Assembly (NCBI RefSeq): GCF_017744695.1
Contig: NZ_JAGIAS010000001.1
Location: forward strand, 124,001-188,000
Reading direction: 5' to 3'
DNA length: 64,000 nucleotides
Origin: Dyadobacter sp.
Lineage (GTDB): Bacteria > Bacteroidota > Bacteroidia > Cytophagales > Spirosomataceae
Position numbers and translations under genes: made by a program. Positions within the stretch are counted from its first letter, which is position 1; every line of letters starts with the position of its first letter. This document shows positions 52,612 to 62,157 of the stretch, piece after piece. The notes under the pieces were generated by a model. It worked only from the letters and a program-made list of their open reading frames with translations. It did no database searches and was not told where the DNA came from.

Positions 52612-53778
52612 CTATTGCAAATGGACATCTTGCCTGGCCAGGAACTCACTGGGCGACAAGCCGGTATGCTTCCTGAAATTACGATTAAAGGAAGTTTTGG
52701 AATTAAACCCGCATTCGAGGGCCAGGTGCAGCAGCGTGTATTTCTGGTTTTCGGGCAGCGCTGCAATCCGGGTAAATTCGGCGATCCGCAGGGCATTGAC
52801 GTAGTCGTAAAAGCTTTTGTTACCGACCATATTGATTACCTGCGACAGATGATTGGCATTGGTACCGAGTTTTTCGGACAGCTGAACCAGGGTAAGCTCG
52901 GGGTCGGTGAAAAGCCGCTCACGGGCCATCAGGTCTTCCAGATTTTCGTAGATCCGCAAGGCCACATCGCGGCTCAGCCCGGACCTCGCATATTTCGATT
53001 TCACGGCGGCTTCCTGCGCTGCATGATCAACCTCCGCAACCGGTTCCCCGGGCTCCGCCAGCGGCACGGCAGCGATATCGGGGACCAGGATCTCCTGTTC
53101 CAGAGCAAGTCTCGATTGATCGGTAAATATCCCCGTTTGCCGGATGCCAAAATACCCGATGAAGCATACGAATGCCACTACCGCTCCGAAAATGTAGTCC
53201 TCGCTATCGAGAAAGATCGTCAGCCAGATCACCGATATCCCGGCAATGAGGTACCGGAGCCAGGCCAGATTGATCTTTTCCGTATTGGAAAACCGGGCAT
53301 CGATACGCTTTCGATGCCTTTGTAACCGGAACCACGAAAGCAGCGCATACGACACCCCGGAGAGTACGATCGCGCACAGCAACACCCACTGCCGCTCACG
53401 AAACCCCTCCCCTTCATGCTGGTATACCCACACCTTGCGCTCGGGTGTCAGCATATAAAATGGTATGACATAGACATAGGCCAGCATCAAGGGGACAAAG
53501 TGGAGGACCCTGTATCGCCGCCTGTGCGTAAGCCGCGTAAGCTCGGAAGTATACAGGTACAACAGCGGCCCATACGCAAGCGGAAGCGGGATTTCGACAC
53601 CGAGCAAATAGGGAAATTGAAGGTACTTCCCGCTCCTGACCGAATAGTAAAACCCCAGGTGTACGCCGATCAGCAGCAACCAGATCAGCAACACATAGTC
53701 GGCACTGGTTTTGTGGCGCTTACCCCATAAAATGACAGCCAGAAAGAAAGTAATTGCCAGCCCTATCAGACTCAACAT
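52612..53778 (-). CDS. AraC-family regulator with N-terminal membrane domain
   Basis: This 388-residue protein has about six to seven hydrophobic helices in the first 230 residues (the first at 3-18, MLSLIGLAITFFLAVILW in part). An acidic linker is followed by an AraC DNA-binding domain (about 280-385): LTLVQLSEKLGTNANHLSQVIN and LHLALECGFNSKTSFNRNFRKH (read in part), ending TGLSPSEF. Membrane-bound AraC regulators of this plan are common in Bacteroidota; the signal is unknown. It is upstream of the serine hydrolase gene on the same strand, with 102 bases between, and may control it. Confidence 0.92.
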   Translation of the reverse strand: MLSLIGLAITFFLAVILWGKRHKTSADYVLLIWLLLIGVHLGFYYSVRSGKYLQFPYLLGVEIPLPLAYGPLLYLYTSELTRLTHRRRYRVLHFVPLMLAYVYVIPFYMLTPERKVWVYQHEGEGFRERQWVLLCAIVLSGVSYALLSWFRLQRHRKRIDARFSNTEKINLAWLRYLIAGISVIWLTIFLDSEDYIFGAVVAFVCFIGYFGIRQTGIFTDQSRLALEQEILVPDIAAVPLAEPGEPVAEVDHAAQEAAVKSKYARSGLSRDVALRIYENLEDLMARERLFTDPELTLVQLSEKLGTNANHLSQVINMVGNKSFYDYVNALRIAEFTRIAALPENQKYTLLHLALECGFNSKTSFNRNFRKHTGLSPSEFLARQDVHLQ

Positions 53779-53843
53779 GCTGAATAATGGAAATGAGAAT
53801 GCGATTAGCGCTGGCTAACTTAACGATTTTTGCAGGAATCCCG

Positions 53844-54968
53844 CTAAACCGCATCCAGCGAGAAAATCTTCGCCAGTTGCCTTTGATTGACCCGCGCAGG
53901 CGTCGCTTTCATGATCAGGTTACGCAGGCCGATCAGCAGCGGGTTCCGGGCATGTGCCACCTTGCCGATCCGCCAGCTCATATCGACGATGTAATGCGCT
54001 TTCGGCATGCGAACCGACGGATACCGGCGAATGGCCTCATCGAGTGAGCACTTTTTGAGCAATTCCCCGAGCGCATAGGCGTCCTCAATCGCCTGGCATG
54101 CGCCTTGCCCGAGATTAGGGGTCGTGGCGTGGGCAGCGTCACCGATCAGGCAGGCGCGACCGGTATTCCATTGCCGCATGGGTTTCAGATCGAAGATCGG
54201 TGCGACGATCCAGCCGGAGGAAGGCGTAGCCCTGATGATTTCCCCGACCAACGGGTGAAAGTCGCTTAAATAAGGTAGAATATCGGACGTCAAGTCGGCG
54301 AGGTCCTGGTCGATCAGCAGATACCAGTACACTTGCCGGTCGTTCAGCCTCACAAAACCAAAACGCTTTCCTTTTCCCCAGGCCTCGTTCAACTCGTGAT
54401 GGTAGCGTTCGGGCAGCGCGTAATTTGTCACGCCCCGCCAGCAATTCTGCCCGGCGTCCCGCAACGCACCGTTTCCGAACAGCGCGCTTCTCATTCGTGA
54501 GCGGAGGCCGTCCGCACCCACCAGGTAATCTGCCGCTGCCACGCTACCATCCTCGAATGACAGCTCGTAGGCATTTTCGGCCTGTGAAACGGTTTTCAGT
54601 CGTTTGTTCAAAACAATGTGGTGGCCCCCCACCGCATTTACCAAAACCCGGTGAAGATCGGCGCGGTGAATGGCTATGTTATGCAGACCCGACCGCTTCT
54701 CGAACCATCCGAGATCGTTGGAAGATATGGGGCTCAGATCCGGATGCGTGAGGTTCATCACCGAAATGCGGTTTCCCAATGCAATCGCCTCCTCGGCAAT
54801 CCCCCAGGTGCGGAACGCCTGCATGGCGTTGTTGGCGATCATAATGCCCGCACCGACGGGTTCCAGCGCAGGTGCTCCTTCATAAATGCGGAATGGTATT
54901 TGGGCTGACTTCAATGCGAGGGCTGTCGCCAATCCGCCGATCCCTGCTCCAATAATGGCTACTTCCAT
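53844..54968 (-). CDS. FAD-dependent monooxygenase (UbiH/TetX/PHBH type)
   Basis: This 374-residue flavoprotein has the FAD motif GAGIGGLATALAL (7-19), a DG motif (VGADGLRSRMR) and the GD motif CLIGDAAHATTPNLGQGACQ that binds the ribityl chain. It matches single-component aromatic or antibiotic hydroxylases of group A. The substrate is unknown; a quinone, phenol or antibiotic is typical. The divergently placed efflux genes and the Crp-like gene upstream hint at xenobiotic defence. The Crp-like gene lies 68 bases upstream on the same strand and may control it. Confidence 0.92.
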   Translation of the reverse strand: MEVAIIGAGIGGLATALALKSAQIPFRIYEGAPALEPVGAGIMIANNAMQAFRTWGIAEEAIALGNRISVMNLTHPDLSPISSNDLGWFEKRSGLHNIAIHRADLHRVLVNAVGGHHIVLNKRLKTVSQAENAYELSFEDGSVAAADYLVGADGLRSRMRSALFGNGALRDAGQNCWRGVTNYALPERYHHELNEAWGKGKRFGFVRLNDRQVYWYLLIDQDLADLTSDILPYLSDFHPLVGEIIRATPSSGWIVAPIFDLKPMRQWNTGRACLIGDAAHATTPNLGQGACQAIEDAYALGELLKKCSLDEAIRRYPSVRMPKAHYIVDMSWRIGKVAHARNPLLIGLRNLIMKATPARVNQRQLAKIFSLDAV

Positions 54969-55036
54969 GTTTTTACTGTTGGTTGTTTGTAGCCGCTAAA
55001 TTGGGTTGCGGGTGGTCCAAAAAACGTTCACTTAAG

Positions 55037-55606
55037 TTAATTAATGATCCGCTTCCGGATACGGCTCAGCGACTGCGGCGTAATCCCCAGGTAGCTCGAA
55101 ATGTATTTCAAAGGGATTTTCTGAACGATTTCCGGCATTTTGTTCAGCAGTCTGTCATAACGCTCTTCCGGCCCGAAGAACAGCAGGTCTTCGATCCGGC
55201 GCTTTGCTTCGAGGAAGCAGACGTCGGGGATCGTGCGGCTGAACCGCAGCCAGAAAATGTCGCTGTCGATGAGTCGGTCAAGATCGCTCTTGTCAAACAG
55301 CAATACCTCGGTGTCCATCATGGCTTCGATAATGAACCGCGACCGCGCACCCGTGAGGTAACTTTCGTAATCCCCGAAAAAATCGCCGTTCACTTGCAGC
55401 AGGAAGCTGATTTCCTGCCCGGATTCCATGACACAATAGGTCCGCAGCGCGCCGTTCACAATGTATCCGAGGGAATTGCAAATTTTGTCTCTTTGAAAAA
55501 TAACATCACCTCTCCGGCAACGCCTCGCATGCGCTATATCCAGCAACTGGCGCAGGCGACCGCCTTCCAACCCCAATCTTTTTCCCAGAAAATGTTCGAT
55601 CTGCAT
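55037..55606 (-). CDS. Crp/Fnr-family transcriptional regulator
   Basis: This is a 189-residue regulator. The cyclic-nucleotide-binding-like beta roll covers about 25-115 (RRGDVIFQRDKICNSLGYIVNGALRTY in part, then FFGDYESYLTG). The C-terminal helix-turn-helix reads IPLKYISSYLGITPQSLSRIRKRI. The residues around FFGDYESY lack the Arg-Ser pair of true cAMP binders, as in most Bacteroidota members, so the ligand is unknown. It is upstream of the monooxygenase gene on the same strand and probably controls it. Confidence 0.92.
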   Translation of the reverse strand: MQIEHFLGKRLGLEGGRLRQLLDIAHARRCRRGDVIFQRDKICNSLGYIVNGALRTYCVMESGQEISFLLQVNGDFFGDYESYLTGARSRFIIEAMMDTEVLLFDKSDLDRLIDSDIFWLRFSRTIPDVCFLEAKRRIEDLLFFGPEERYDRLLNKMPEIVQKIPLKYISSYLGITPQSLSRIRKRIIN

Positions 55607-55648
55607 AGTGTTTGTTCAACCCGGCGGCCAAATTAACCAACAGCATTT

Positions 55649-56470
55649 TTAAAACAACTTTTCATGCGACAGATCATTCAGCTTCACATAGTCGGAAGGG
55701 CGGATTCCGATGATTTTGTAAAAGGTAGTACTGAATGTCGGGACGCTGTTGTAGCCTACCAATGCCGCCGCCTCCTTCACCGGCATGTGCTCTTCCAGCA
55801 GGAAACGTAACGCCCGCATCATCCGCTGAATGGTCAGATACTGGACAAACGACATTGCCAGATCCTTATGAAACAACCTGGAAAGACTGCGCTCGCTGAA
55901 ACCGAACCGGCGGGCAAGTTCGGGGAACACGATGGGCTCTTGGAGGTTGTCCTCCATAAAACGGATCACCTTATCGAGGCGCTTGTCTTTCGCATAGGGC
56001 AATGCAAGCGGCAGTTTATAAATGCTGATTTCCGGCAAAATGTATTTCAATGCCATCGCAAACAGGTAACTGCTCTTGTCGGTCTCGTGAATATCCCCGC
56101 TCCATTGATTACTGAAAATCACCATTTGCAATAGCAGGTCGTTCACAGGATAAATACCTGTTTCGAAGTAAAAAGGCTGGTCCCCGGGCTCTACCGGGAA
56201 ATACAGATTCCGCATGATCACATCCGGCGAGCCGGGATGAATGCTGTGCTCTACCCCGGGCGGTATCCATATATAATGCCGGGCCGGCAAAAAGTAAGTT
56301 TTCCGGGGTGTCACCACATGCACGATCCCTCCCTGCGTGTAGAGGAACTGCCCCTTGCGGTGCATGTGCGGGGCCACGTCGTTTTCACCCATCAGGTCGT
56401 GCATGCAATAGATACTGCGGGGCTGCTTGTCGACCTCGGTGAGGTAATACATCCGATCGATTTTCGACAT
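55649..56470 (-). CDS. AraC-family regulator with cupin-like sensor domain
   Basis: From the ATG at 56470 this is a 273-residue regulator. An N-terminal cupin-like part has HMHRKGQFLYTQGGIVHV and YIWIPPGVEHSI. A C-terminal AraC domain (about 170-265) reads FPELARRFGFSERSLSRLFHK (in part), then EAAALVGYNSVPTFSTTFYKIIG and RPSDY. Upstream in-frame residues to 56611 are unlike the family. It is divergent from the TolC/HlyD/MFS operon, with about 100 bases between the starts, so it is a good candidate for its activator. I could not place clear promoters in that gap. Confidence 0.9.
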   Translation of the reverse strand: MSKIDRMYYLTEVDKQPRSIYCMHDLMGENDVAPHMHRKGQFLYTQGGIVHVVTPRKTYFLPARHYIWIPPGVEHSIHPGSPDVIMRNLYFPVEPGDQPFYFETGIYPVNDLLLQMVIFSNQWSGDIHETDKSSYLFAMALKYILPEISIYKLPLALPYAKDKRLDKVIRFMEDNLQEPIVFPELARRFGFSERSLSRLFHKDLAMSFVQYLTIQRMMRALRFLLEEHMPVKEAAALVGYNSVPTFSTTFYKIIGIRPSDYVKLNDLSHEKLF

Positions 56471-56570
56471 GGCGTAAATGGATAAATATTTGACTTTGCA
56501 AGATAATAAAGCCATATCAAAACGTCGCACCTTTGCTTTACAATTTAAATCACCTATAAGTCCTATCGCA

Positions 56571-57989
56571 ATGAGATCTGCGGCCGTGTTCTGGCAGTTC
56601 ACACTCAGCAAAGTGCAATTCAGAACAAAACCATCCCCAAGAAATAATCACTCATTATCAACCCCTTACAAACCAGGCTCTGTAACAGCCGGCGCGGTAT
56701 TTGCGGGCGCATTGCTGCTCTCCTCCGCCACACAGGCACAAAGCTCCCGCCGGCTGTCGCTGCCGGAAGCTTTGAAAATCGCGGTGGCCAATAACCGTGA
56801 CATTCGCCACACCAGGATCGAAAGGGCCGTAACCGAGGCCAACATTGACGAAAAGAAGGAGCTGCGCCTCCCCGAAGTCGATTTCCATGCCTCCTATGCC
56901 CGCATTACCGATTTGACCGAATACCGCCACGGCCTGGGCGACAAAGTCGTAACGCACACCATTCCCGTCATCGCCGACCTCACCGGTTCCGCGAAAATGC
57001 CGCTTTATACCGGGGGAAAGATCCGGTATGCGATCCTGAAAGCGCGCCAGCAGGACGAGATCGCCTCGCTGGCGGTGCTGAAAACGGAAAACGACGTGAA
57101 GATGGAAGCGACGGAGCTGTTTTTTAAAGCCTATCAAATGATGGAGCTCGACAAACTGCTGCAAGAACATATCCGGGAAGAGGAAGACCGGCTTGCAGAG
57201 GTACGCTCGTTCAAGGCGCATGGCACCGTTACCCGGAACGAAGTACTGCGGGCCGAATTGCAGCTTTCCGATATGCACCTCTCGCGCACGACCAACCGCA
57301 GCAATACCGAAATCGTGCTGCATGATTTGCACACTTTGCTGGAAATGCCGGAAGAGATTTCCCTCGAACTCGACACAGCCCACCTGCTGGAAAGCACCTT
57401 ACCGATCGAAGACATGCATTCATATCTCCAGGCAGCGCTCGCCAAAGATGAAATGCGCATTTCTGAAAAAATGGAAGCGGTTTCCGAAACAGAACAACGG
57501 ATCGCACGGGCGGCATACCTGCCGAACATCCACCTCTTCACATCCTACGGGTTCAACTATCCCAATTACATGTTTTTCCCGCCCGACCCCTATCTCTATA
57601 CATTAGGACGTGTTGGGGTGGAAGCTACTTACAGCCTTTCCAATTTGTATAAAAACAAGACCCGCACGCACATCGCTCGCCTGCGTACTGAAGCGCAGCA
57701 TATGCAGACGGGCGTCGTTAAAAACCGGGTAATGGACAATGTGTTCAAACACCACGCCGAGCTGAACGACCTGCTCGAAACCATTCCCGTCAAAGAAAAA
57801 GCCGTGACGCAGGCAACGGAAAACTACCGCATCGTAAAACTCAAATACCTGCACCAGCTCGCCCTGATCACCGAAATGCTCGACGCCGACAATGCGCTCC
57901 TCCAGGCGCGCTTCGATCTGCTCACGGCCCGCATTAACGTTACCGTCAAACACCGGCGGCTATTATACGCCTCCGGCCAGCTGCCATAA
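56571..57989 (+). CDS. TolC-family outer-membrane efflux protein
   Basis: From the ATG at 56571 this is a 472-residue outer-membrane channel. A signal peptide near residues 38-57 (AGAVFAGALLLSSATQAQ) lies after an unusually long basic N-terminus, so the true start may be further in, though I see no better ATG. The repeats RLSLPEALKIAVANNRDI and the coiled-coil EEDRLAEVRSFKAHGTVTRN are typical TolC helices. The later LKYLHQLALITEMLDADNALL is the second-half motif. It is first in an operon with the HlyD and MFS genes and completes a tripartite pump. Confidence 0.9.
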   Translation: MRSAAVFWQFTLSKVQFRTKPSPRNNHSLSTPYKPGSVTAGAVFAGALLLSSATQAQSSRRLSLPEALKIAVANNRDIRHTRIERAVTEANIDEKKELRLPEVDFHASYARITDLTEYRHGLGDKVVTHTIPVIADLTGSAKMPLYTGGKIRYAILKARQQDEIASLAVLKTENDVKMEATELFFKAYQMMELDKLLQEHIREEEDRLAEVRSFKAHGTVTRNEVLRAELQLSDMHLSRTTNRSNTEIVLHDLHTLLEMPEEISLELDTAHLLESTLPIEDMHSYLQAALAKDEMRISEKMEAVSETEQRIARAAYLPNIHLFTSYGFNYPNYMFFPPDPYLYTLGRVGVEATYSLSNLYKNKTRTHIARLRTEAQHMQTGVVKNRVMDNVFKHHAELNDLLETIPVKEKAVTQATENYRIVKLKYLHQLALITEMLDADNALLQARFDLLTARINVTVKHRRLLYASGQLP

Positions 57990-58027
57990 GGCCCTTTTAA
58001 CTCCCGATATATTCCAAACACATTCTC

Positions 58028-59080
58028 ATGAAAGTCCGCAAAACCCCGGCCGCACACGGCCCGTTCCATACCACCATAACCGTCATTGCCAGCCTCATCG
58101 CATTGGGAGGCATTGGGCTCGGGGTATGGTTCTTTATCATTTACAGCAACTACGAAGAAACCAACGATGCGCAGGTGGACCAGTATGTAACACCCGTCGC
58201 GACCCGTATTACCGGTTACGTACAGCAAGTACGGTACGAAGAAAACCAATTTGTACACCGGGGCGACACGCTGATTGTCATCGATAACCGGGAGTACCGG
58301 GCGCATTGGGGCGTGGCGACTGCCGAAATCAGTAATGCCCGGCATCACGTTTCGGCGGCACGCAAAAATGCCGCGTCGACTCAAAGCCATGTAGCCGTAG
58401 GCCAGGCGCAATTGGACGCGGCCCGGACGCTGGTTTGGAAAACCAAGCTGGAATACGAACGCTACGAGGCCCTTTTGCACGAGGAAGCCGCCACCGAGCA
58501 GCAAGTCGAGAAAGTACGGGCCGACTACGAATCCGCTCAGGCACATTACGACGAAGTGAACAGAAGCATCCGGGCTTCTGAACTGGCGACTTCCGAAGCG
58601 CTCGCACAGGTACCCGTGGCCGAATCGATGATAGAAGTCAGGAATGCGGCCGCCGACAACGCGGCATTGTATTTGTCGTATACGGTCATTACCGCGCCAT
58701 ACGACGGCTGGGTAGGCCGGAAAACCATTCAGCCGGGCCAGCTCGTGAAGGAAGGGCAAACGCTGGTGTCTGTGGTGAGCCGCGAAAAATGGATCACAGC
58801 GAATTTCAAAGAAACGCAGATCGCCGATATGACCGTCGGGCAACCCGTTACCTTCAAAGCCGACGCGTCCCATGGCCGCACTTTCAACGGCCGGATCGAG
58901 TCGTTTTCACCAGCGAGCGGCGCCCGTTTCTCCATTCTGCCGCCCGACAATTCGACCGGCAACTTCGTAAAGATCGAACAACGCATTCCGGTACGTATCA
59001 GACTTATTGATCCCGGTTCGCAGACCGCCTTTCTCCGGGCCGGCATGAACGTCACCGTTACCGCTGCCCACCAGCACTGA
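58028..59080 (+). CDS. HlyD/EmrA-type membrane fusion protein
   Basis: This 350-residue adaptor has one transmembrane helix (about 18-40, TVIASLIALGGIGLGVWFFI). A first lipoyl-like half (ATRITGYVQQVRYEENQFV, RGDTLIVID) is followed by a coiled-coil hairpin (about 90-205). The second lipoyl half (YTVITAPYDGWVGRKTIQPG) and a beta-barrel part (TANFKETQIADMTVGQPV) complete the EmrA plan. It bridges the MFS pump in the inner membrane and the TolC channel. It lies 38 bases after the TolC gene and five bases before the MFS gene. Confidence 0.93.
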   Translation: MKVRKTPAAHGPFHTTITVIASLIALGGIGLGVWFFIIYSNYEETNDAQVDQYVTPVATRITGYVQQVRYEENQFVHRGDTLIVIDNREYRAHWGVATAEISNARHHVSAARKNAASTQSHVAVGQAQLDAARTLVWKTKLEYERYEALLHEEAATEQQVEKVRADYESAQAHYDEVNRSIRASELATSEALAQVPVAESMIEVRNAAADNAALYLSYTVITAPYDGWVGRKTIQPGQLVKEGQTLVSVVSREKWITANFKETQIADMTVGQPVTFKADASHGRTFNGRIESFSPASGARFSILPPDNSTGNFVKIEQRIPVRIRLIDPGSQTAFLRAGMNVTVTAAHQH

Positions 59081-59084
59081 TCCT

Positions 59085-60668
59085 GTGAACAAACAACCTG
59101 TTTTCAAAAGCTGGGTGCCCGATTGGCTCATCAAATCGGTGCTGATATTCTGCATGCTGCATACCATGGTGCTGCTCGGATTGTACACCAGCAATATGAC
59201 CTACTCGGCGAGTTTCCTGGATGTCGAGCCCGAAGATCTGCAATTTGCCATGAGCGTCACCTACGGCACTTTCCTCGCGACCTTGCTGGTCGAGAACCGC
59301 ATTTTCCGGTATTTCCCGACCCGGAATTATTTTATCGCCATCTACACCCTCGCCGCGCTCACATTCATCGCGTCGGCCTACACGCACGACTTTGTAATTT
59401 TCCTTATGCTCCGGGCGGCGGAAGGCGTGCTGATGGCCCTGCCCTGGGTGCCGCTGCGCATTCTGCTGCTTACCCGCTTTAAATCAAGGAATGCGACCAT
59501 CATCGTGTTTTCATTTACCTATGGAATGCTGCTGATGGCCTCTCCATTCATCATGAACATCGCCGTATGGCTACTGGAAAATTACGACTGGAATTACATG
59601 GCCTACGGGTCCGCATTTTTCCAGCTCCTGTGCGTCGCATGGGTATTACTGATCTTCAACGGACACCGGTTCCAACGCAAAACGCCGCTCTTCCAGATCG
59701 ACTGGGCGAGTTTGGTACTGGTTCACGCGGCCATTTTGTGCGGGGCGTTCGTGCTTGTGTATGGGGAAAAGAAATACTGGTTCGAATCGCCGCTCATTGT
59801 CGCGGCATGTACGGCCGCTGCGGTTACCTCCGCGCTATTCATTTTGAGACAACAACTTGTAAAACGTCCATGTTTCGATTTCGCGGTATTCCGCTATGCT
59901 AACCTTCGCACGGGCCTGCTACTTTTTATTGTTTTCTACATTTCAAGGGCTACCCTCAACCTCTGCCATCAAACCATGACAAAGGTATGGAACTGGGAGC
60001 CCGTCAGGGTCGGCCACATCCAGTATCTGAATGTGGCCGGTAATGCAATCGGTATGCTGATCGCCGCGGCCTGCATGTCGCGTTCGGTTGCTACCCGGTA
60101 CATCTTCATGCTGGGCTTTTCGGTCCTGGCCATTCACCACCTGTGGTTCACGTTCCTGTTTGTGCCGGACCTGTCGCTGGCAGACATTGCCGTGCCTTAC
60201 CTCCTGCAAGGCGTGGGCGTCGGTGTGATATTCGTGCCGCTGGTGCTCTTCACAGTATCCTCCACCCCTTCCCACCTCGCACCATTTTCGGGCACCGTCG
60301 GCGTCACCGGCCGGTTTTGGGGCAGCACGCTGGGTTTTTGTATGATGCAAAATGCGCTGGTGATTTTACAACAGAAACATTACCACAAGTTACAGCAAGT
60401 ACTAACCCCGGAAAACGCCGAAACGCAGCATTGGCTGGCCGGATCAACCGCCCGGTTCGTGGCAAAGGGGTTTTCCGAAGACCAGGCAACGGGCCTCGCA
60501 TTCCGCCAGCTCAGCCAGCGCCTCTCCATCCAAACCACGCTGCTGGCCGAAATGGAAATTTTCACTTTTGTGGGCTACGCATTAGTCGCGGCCGTGGTAC
60601 TACTGATGCTGAACGGGCATTTGCGACAGACATTCGACATTTTGAAAAACCGGGTTTGGGGTACTTAG
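59085..60668 (+). CDS. MFS drug-efflux transporter of the tripartite pump
   Basis: This 527-residue membrane protein has many hydrophobic helices in the pattern of the 14-helix DHA2 group, for example LLVENRIFRYFPTRNYFIAI and ILCGAFVLVYG. The C-terminal half has a periplasmic loop with a coiled region (about 425-465, LQQKHYHKLQQVLTPENAE). Sequence identity to EmrB motifs is low, so it is a divergent member. It starts with GTG, four bases after the HlyD stop, which implies translational coupling. Substrates are unknown; toxic organics fit the neighbouring regulator and monooxygenase genes. Confidence 0.9.
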   Translation: MNKQPVFKSWVPDWLIKSVLIFCMLHTMVLLGLYTSNMTYSASFLDVEPEDLQFAMSVTYGTFLATLLVENRIFRYFPTRNYFIAIYTLAALTFIASAYTHDFVIFLMLRAAEGVLMALPWVPLRILLLTRFKSRNATIIVFSFTYGMLLMASPFIMNIAVWLLENYDWNYMAYGSAFFQLLCVAWVLLIFNGHRFQRKTPLFQIDWASLVLVHAAILCGAFVLVYGEKKYWFESPLIVAACTAAAVTSALFILRQQLVKRPCFDFAVFRYANLRTGLLLFIVFYISRATLNLCHQTMTKVWNWEPVRVGHIQYLNVAGNAIGMLIAAACMSRSVATRYIFMLGFSVLAIHHLWFTFLFVPDLSLADIAVPYLLQGVGVGVIFVPLVLFTVSSTPSHLAPFSGTVGVTGRFWGSTLGFCMMQNALVILQQKHYHKLQQVLTPENAETQHWLAGSTARFVAKGFSEDQATGLAFRQLSQRLSIQTTLLAEMEIFTFVGYALVAAVVLLMLNGHLRQTFDILKNRVWGT

Positions 60669-60707
60669 TAAAAAATCAGGCGGCCGGTCGAATGCCTGCC
60701 GCCTGAT
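60669..60707. terminator. Hairpin terminator between convergent efflux operons
   Basis: Arms ATCAGGCGGC (60675-60684) and GCCGCCTGAT (60698-60707) pair perfectly over ten bases. On the minus strand the hairpin is followed by a TTTTTT run, so it is a good terminator for the RND/outer-membrane-factor operon. It may also end the MFS operon from the other side. Confidence 0.75.
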
Positions 60708-60709
60708 CC

Positions 60710-62155
60710 CTATTGCTCGTCCCCGCCGCCAAGCGCGCGGTAAAGGTCCATCACCGCATTATATTGCTCGCGGCGGATATTGATGGCTTCCAGGTCGTTC
60801 TGCAACGCATTGTTCTGTGCGGTGATCACTTCGAGGTAGGTCGCCATCCCGCTCCGGTAGAGCACCAGAGCGTCCTGGTTAGCTTTCGTCAGCGACTCCT
60901 TTTTTTCTCCCACTAATCTGAGCCGCGTTTGCACATGCTCCGATTTGGCAAGCGCATCCGACACCTCCCCCACAGCCGTCAACACCGACTGCCTGAACTG
61001 CACCGCCGCCTTTTGCTGCTCGATCTGCGCGATTTTATAGGCCGTTTTCAACTGCTTTTTCTGGAAAAGAGGCTGCGCGATATTCACCGCTACGCTTTTC
61101 ACCATCGAGCCCGGCAAATCGAACCAGGTATTGAACTTGAAAGAGTTCGCACCGATCGACGGCGTGAGGCTGATGGCCGGGTACATGGCCGCTTTTGCCA
61201 GGCCGGTCTGCGAATTGGCAGCGATTACGGCATATTCCGCGGCCTTCACGTCGGGGCGGCGGCTCAGCAAGCGTGCCGGTACGTCCGCAGGCAATGTCAT
61301 GCCGGAAACCAGTGCCGAAGCGGCGCCCGAGCGCTGGATGCTGTCGGGGTAGCTTCCACAAAGAATGCCCAATGCATTTTCCTGCACCGCAATATCCTGC
61401 AAAGCGGCCGGTATGAGCAATTCGGCCGTTTTCTTCTGCGCCACGGCCTGCTCCAGAGCCAGGGAGTTAACCTGCGCCGATGCATATTGCAAGCGGATCA
61501 TATTCAGCGTGCTATCGCCCAGCTCCACATTGCGCCGCGCGATTTTCAACTGTTCATCGAGCGTTACGAGGTTATAATATGCCTGCGCTACCTGCACCAC
61601 AATGCGGGTACGTAGTGCCGAGAGATTTTCCTTTTGGGCAAAGTAGTTGGCCAATGCCCCCTCCCGTTGCATGCGGGTTTTGCCCCAGATATCGGCCTCC
61701 CAGCTCAGACGGATAGTCGCGCTGTAATCGTCCATATAGCTCGTACCCAGAAACTGGTCGCTGAGAGAGCCGTTGAGCGAGTTGGTGGAGAGCCAGGTAC
61801 GATTGGCGCCCACACTGAAATCGGCCGTGGGCAGCAATCCCAGTTTCGCTTGCCGGTACGTCAGGTCGAGTTGCTGCATGTTCATCATCGCCACGGCAAT
61901 GTCGTTGTTATGGACCAACGCCTTTTCGATGAGTGTGGCAAGAGTCGTATCCCTGAAAAACGCCCGCCACGAAAGCTTCACCGAATCCGCCGTAAGGGCG
62001 ATCGGCTCGGCTACCGGCGACTGAGTATTCCCGGATTGCCGGTATTTTTCGGGCAGTTTCAGATCGGCCCGGCGGTATTCCTTCCCTACCCGACAAGCCG
62101 ACAGGGACAATGCCAGGATCAGGCCGGTTATGATATATCGATTGAATGTCCTCAT
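60710..62155 (-). CDS. NodT/OprM-type outer-membrane efflux lipoprotein
   Basis: This 481-residue protein has a lipoprotein signal ending at Cys21 (LSLSAC). The start CRVGKEYRRADLKLPEKY is typical of the OprM/NodT family. It shows two repeated halves with LDVTYRQAKLGLLPTADFSVGA-like and RPDVKAAEYAVIAANSQTGLAKAAMYPAISL-type helices and strands (read in part). It is the outer channel for the RND pump encoded two bases upstream. The membrane fusion protein is expected beyond the right edge. Confidence 0.93.
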   Translation of the reverse strand: MRTFNRYIITGLILALSLSACRVGKEYRRADLKLPEKYRQSGNTQSPVAEPIALTADSVKLSWRAFFRDTTLATLIEKALVHNNDIAVAMMNMQQLDLTYRQAKLGLLPTADFSVGANRTWLSTNSLNGSLSDQFLGTSYMDDYSATIRLSWEADIWGKTRMQREGALANYFAQKENLSALRTRIVVQVAQAYYNLVTLDEQLKIARRNVELGDSTLNMIRLQYASAQVNSLALEQAVAQKKTAELLIPAALQDIAVQENALGILCGSYPDSIQRSGAASALVSGMTLPADVPARLLSRRPDVKAAEYAVIAANSQTGLAKAAMYPAISLTPSIGANSFKFNTWFDLPGSMVKSVAVNIAQPLFQKKQLKTAYKIAQIEQQKAAVQFRQSVLTAVGEVSDALAKSEHVQTRLRLVGEKKESLTKANQDALVLYRSGMATYLEVITAQNNALQNDLEAINIRREQYNAVMDLYRALGGGDEQ

Positions 62156-62157
62156 TT

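Noticed and set aside
57824-58873. Long minus-strand open frame (about 350 codons) across the TolC and HlyD genes
   Set aside because: Both real genes on the plus strand have full family signatures. The opposite translation is low in recognisable motifs and is explained by codon bias.
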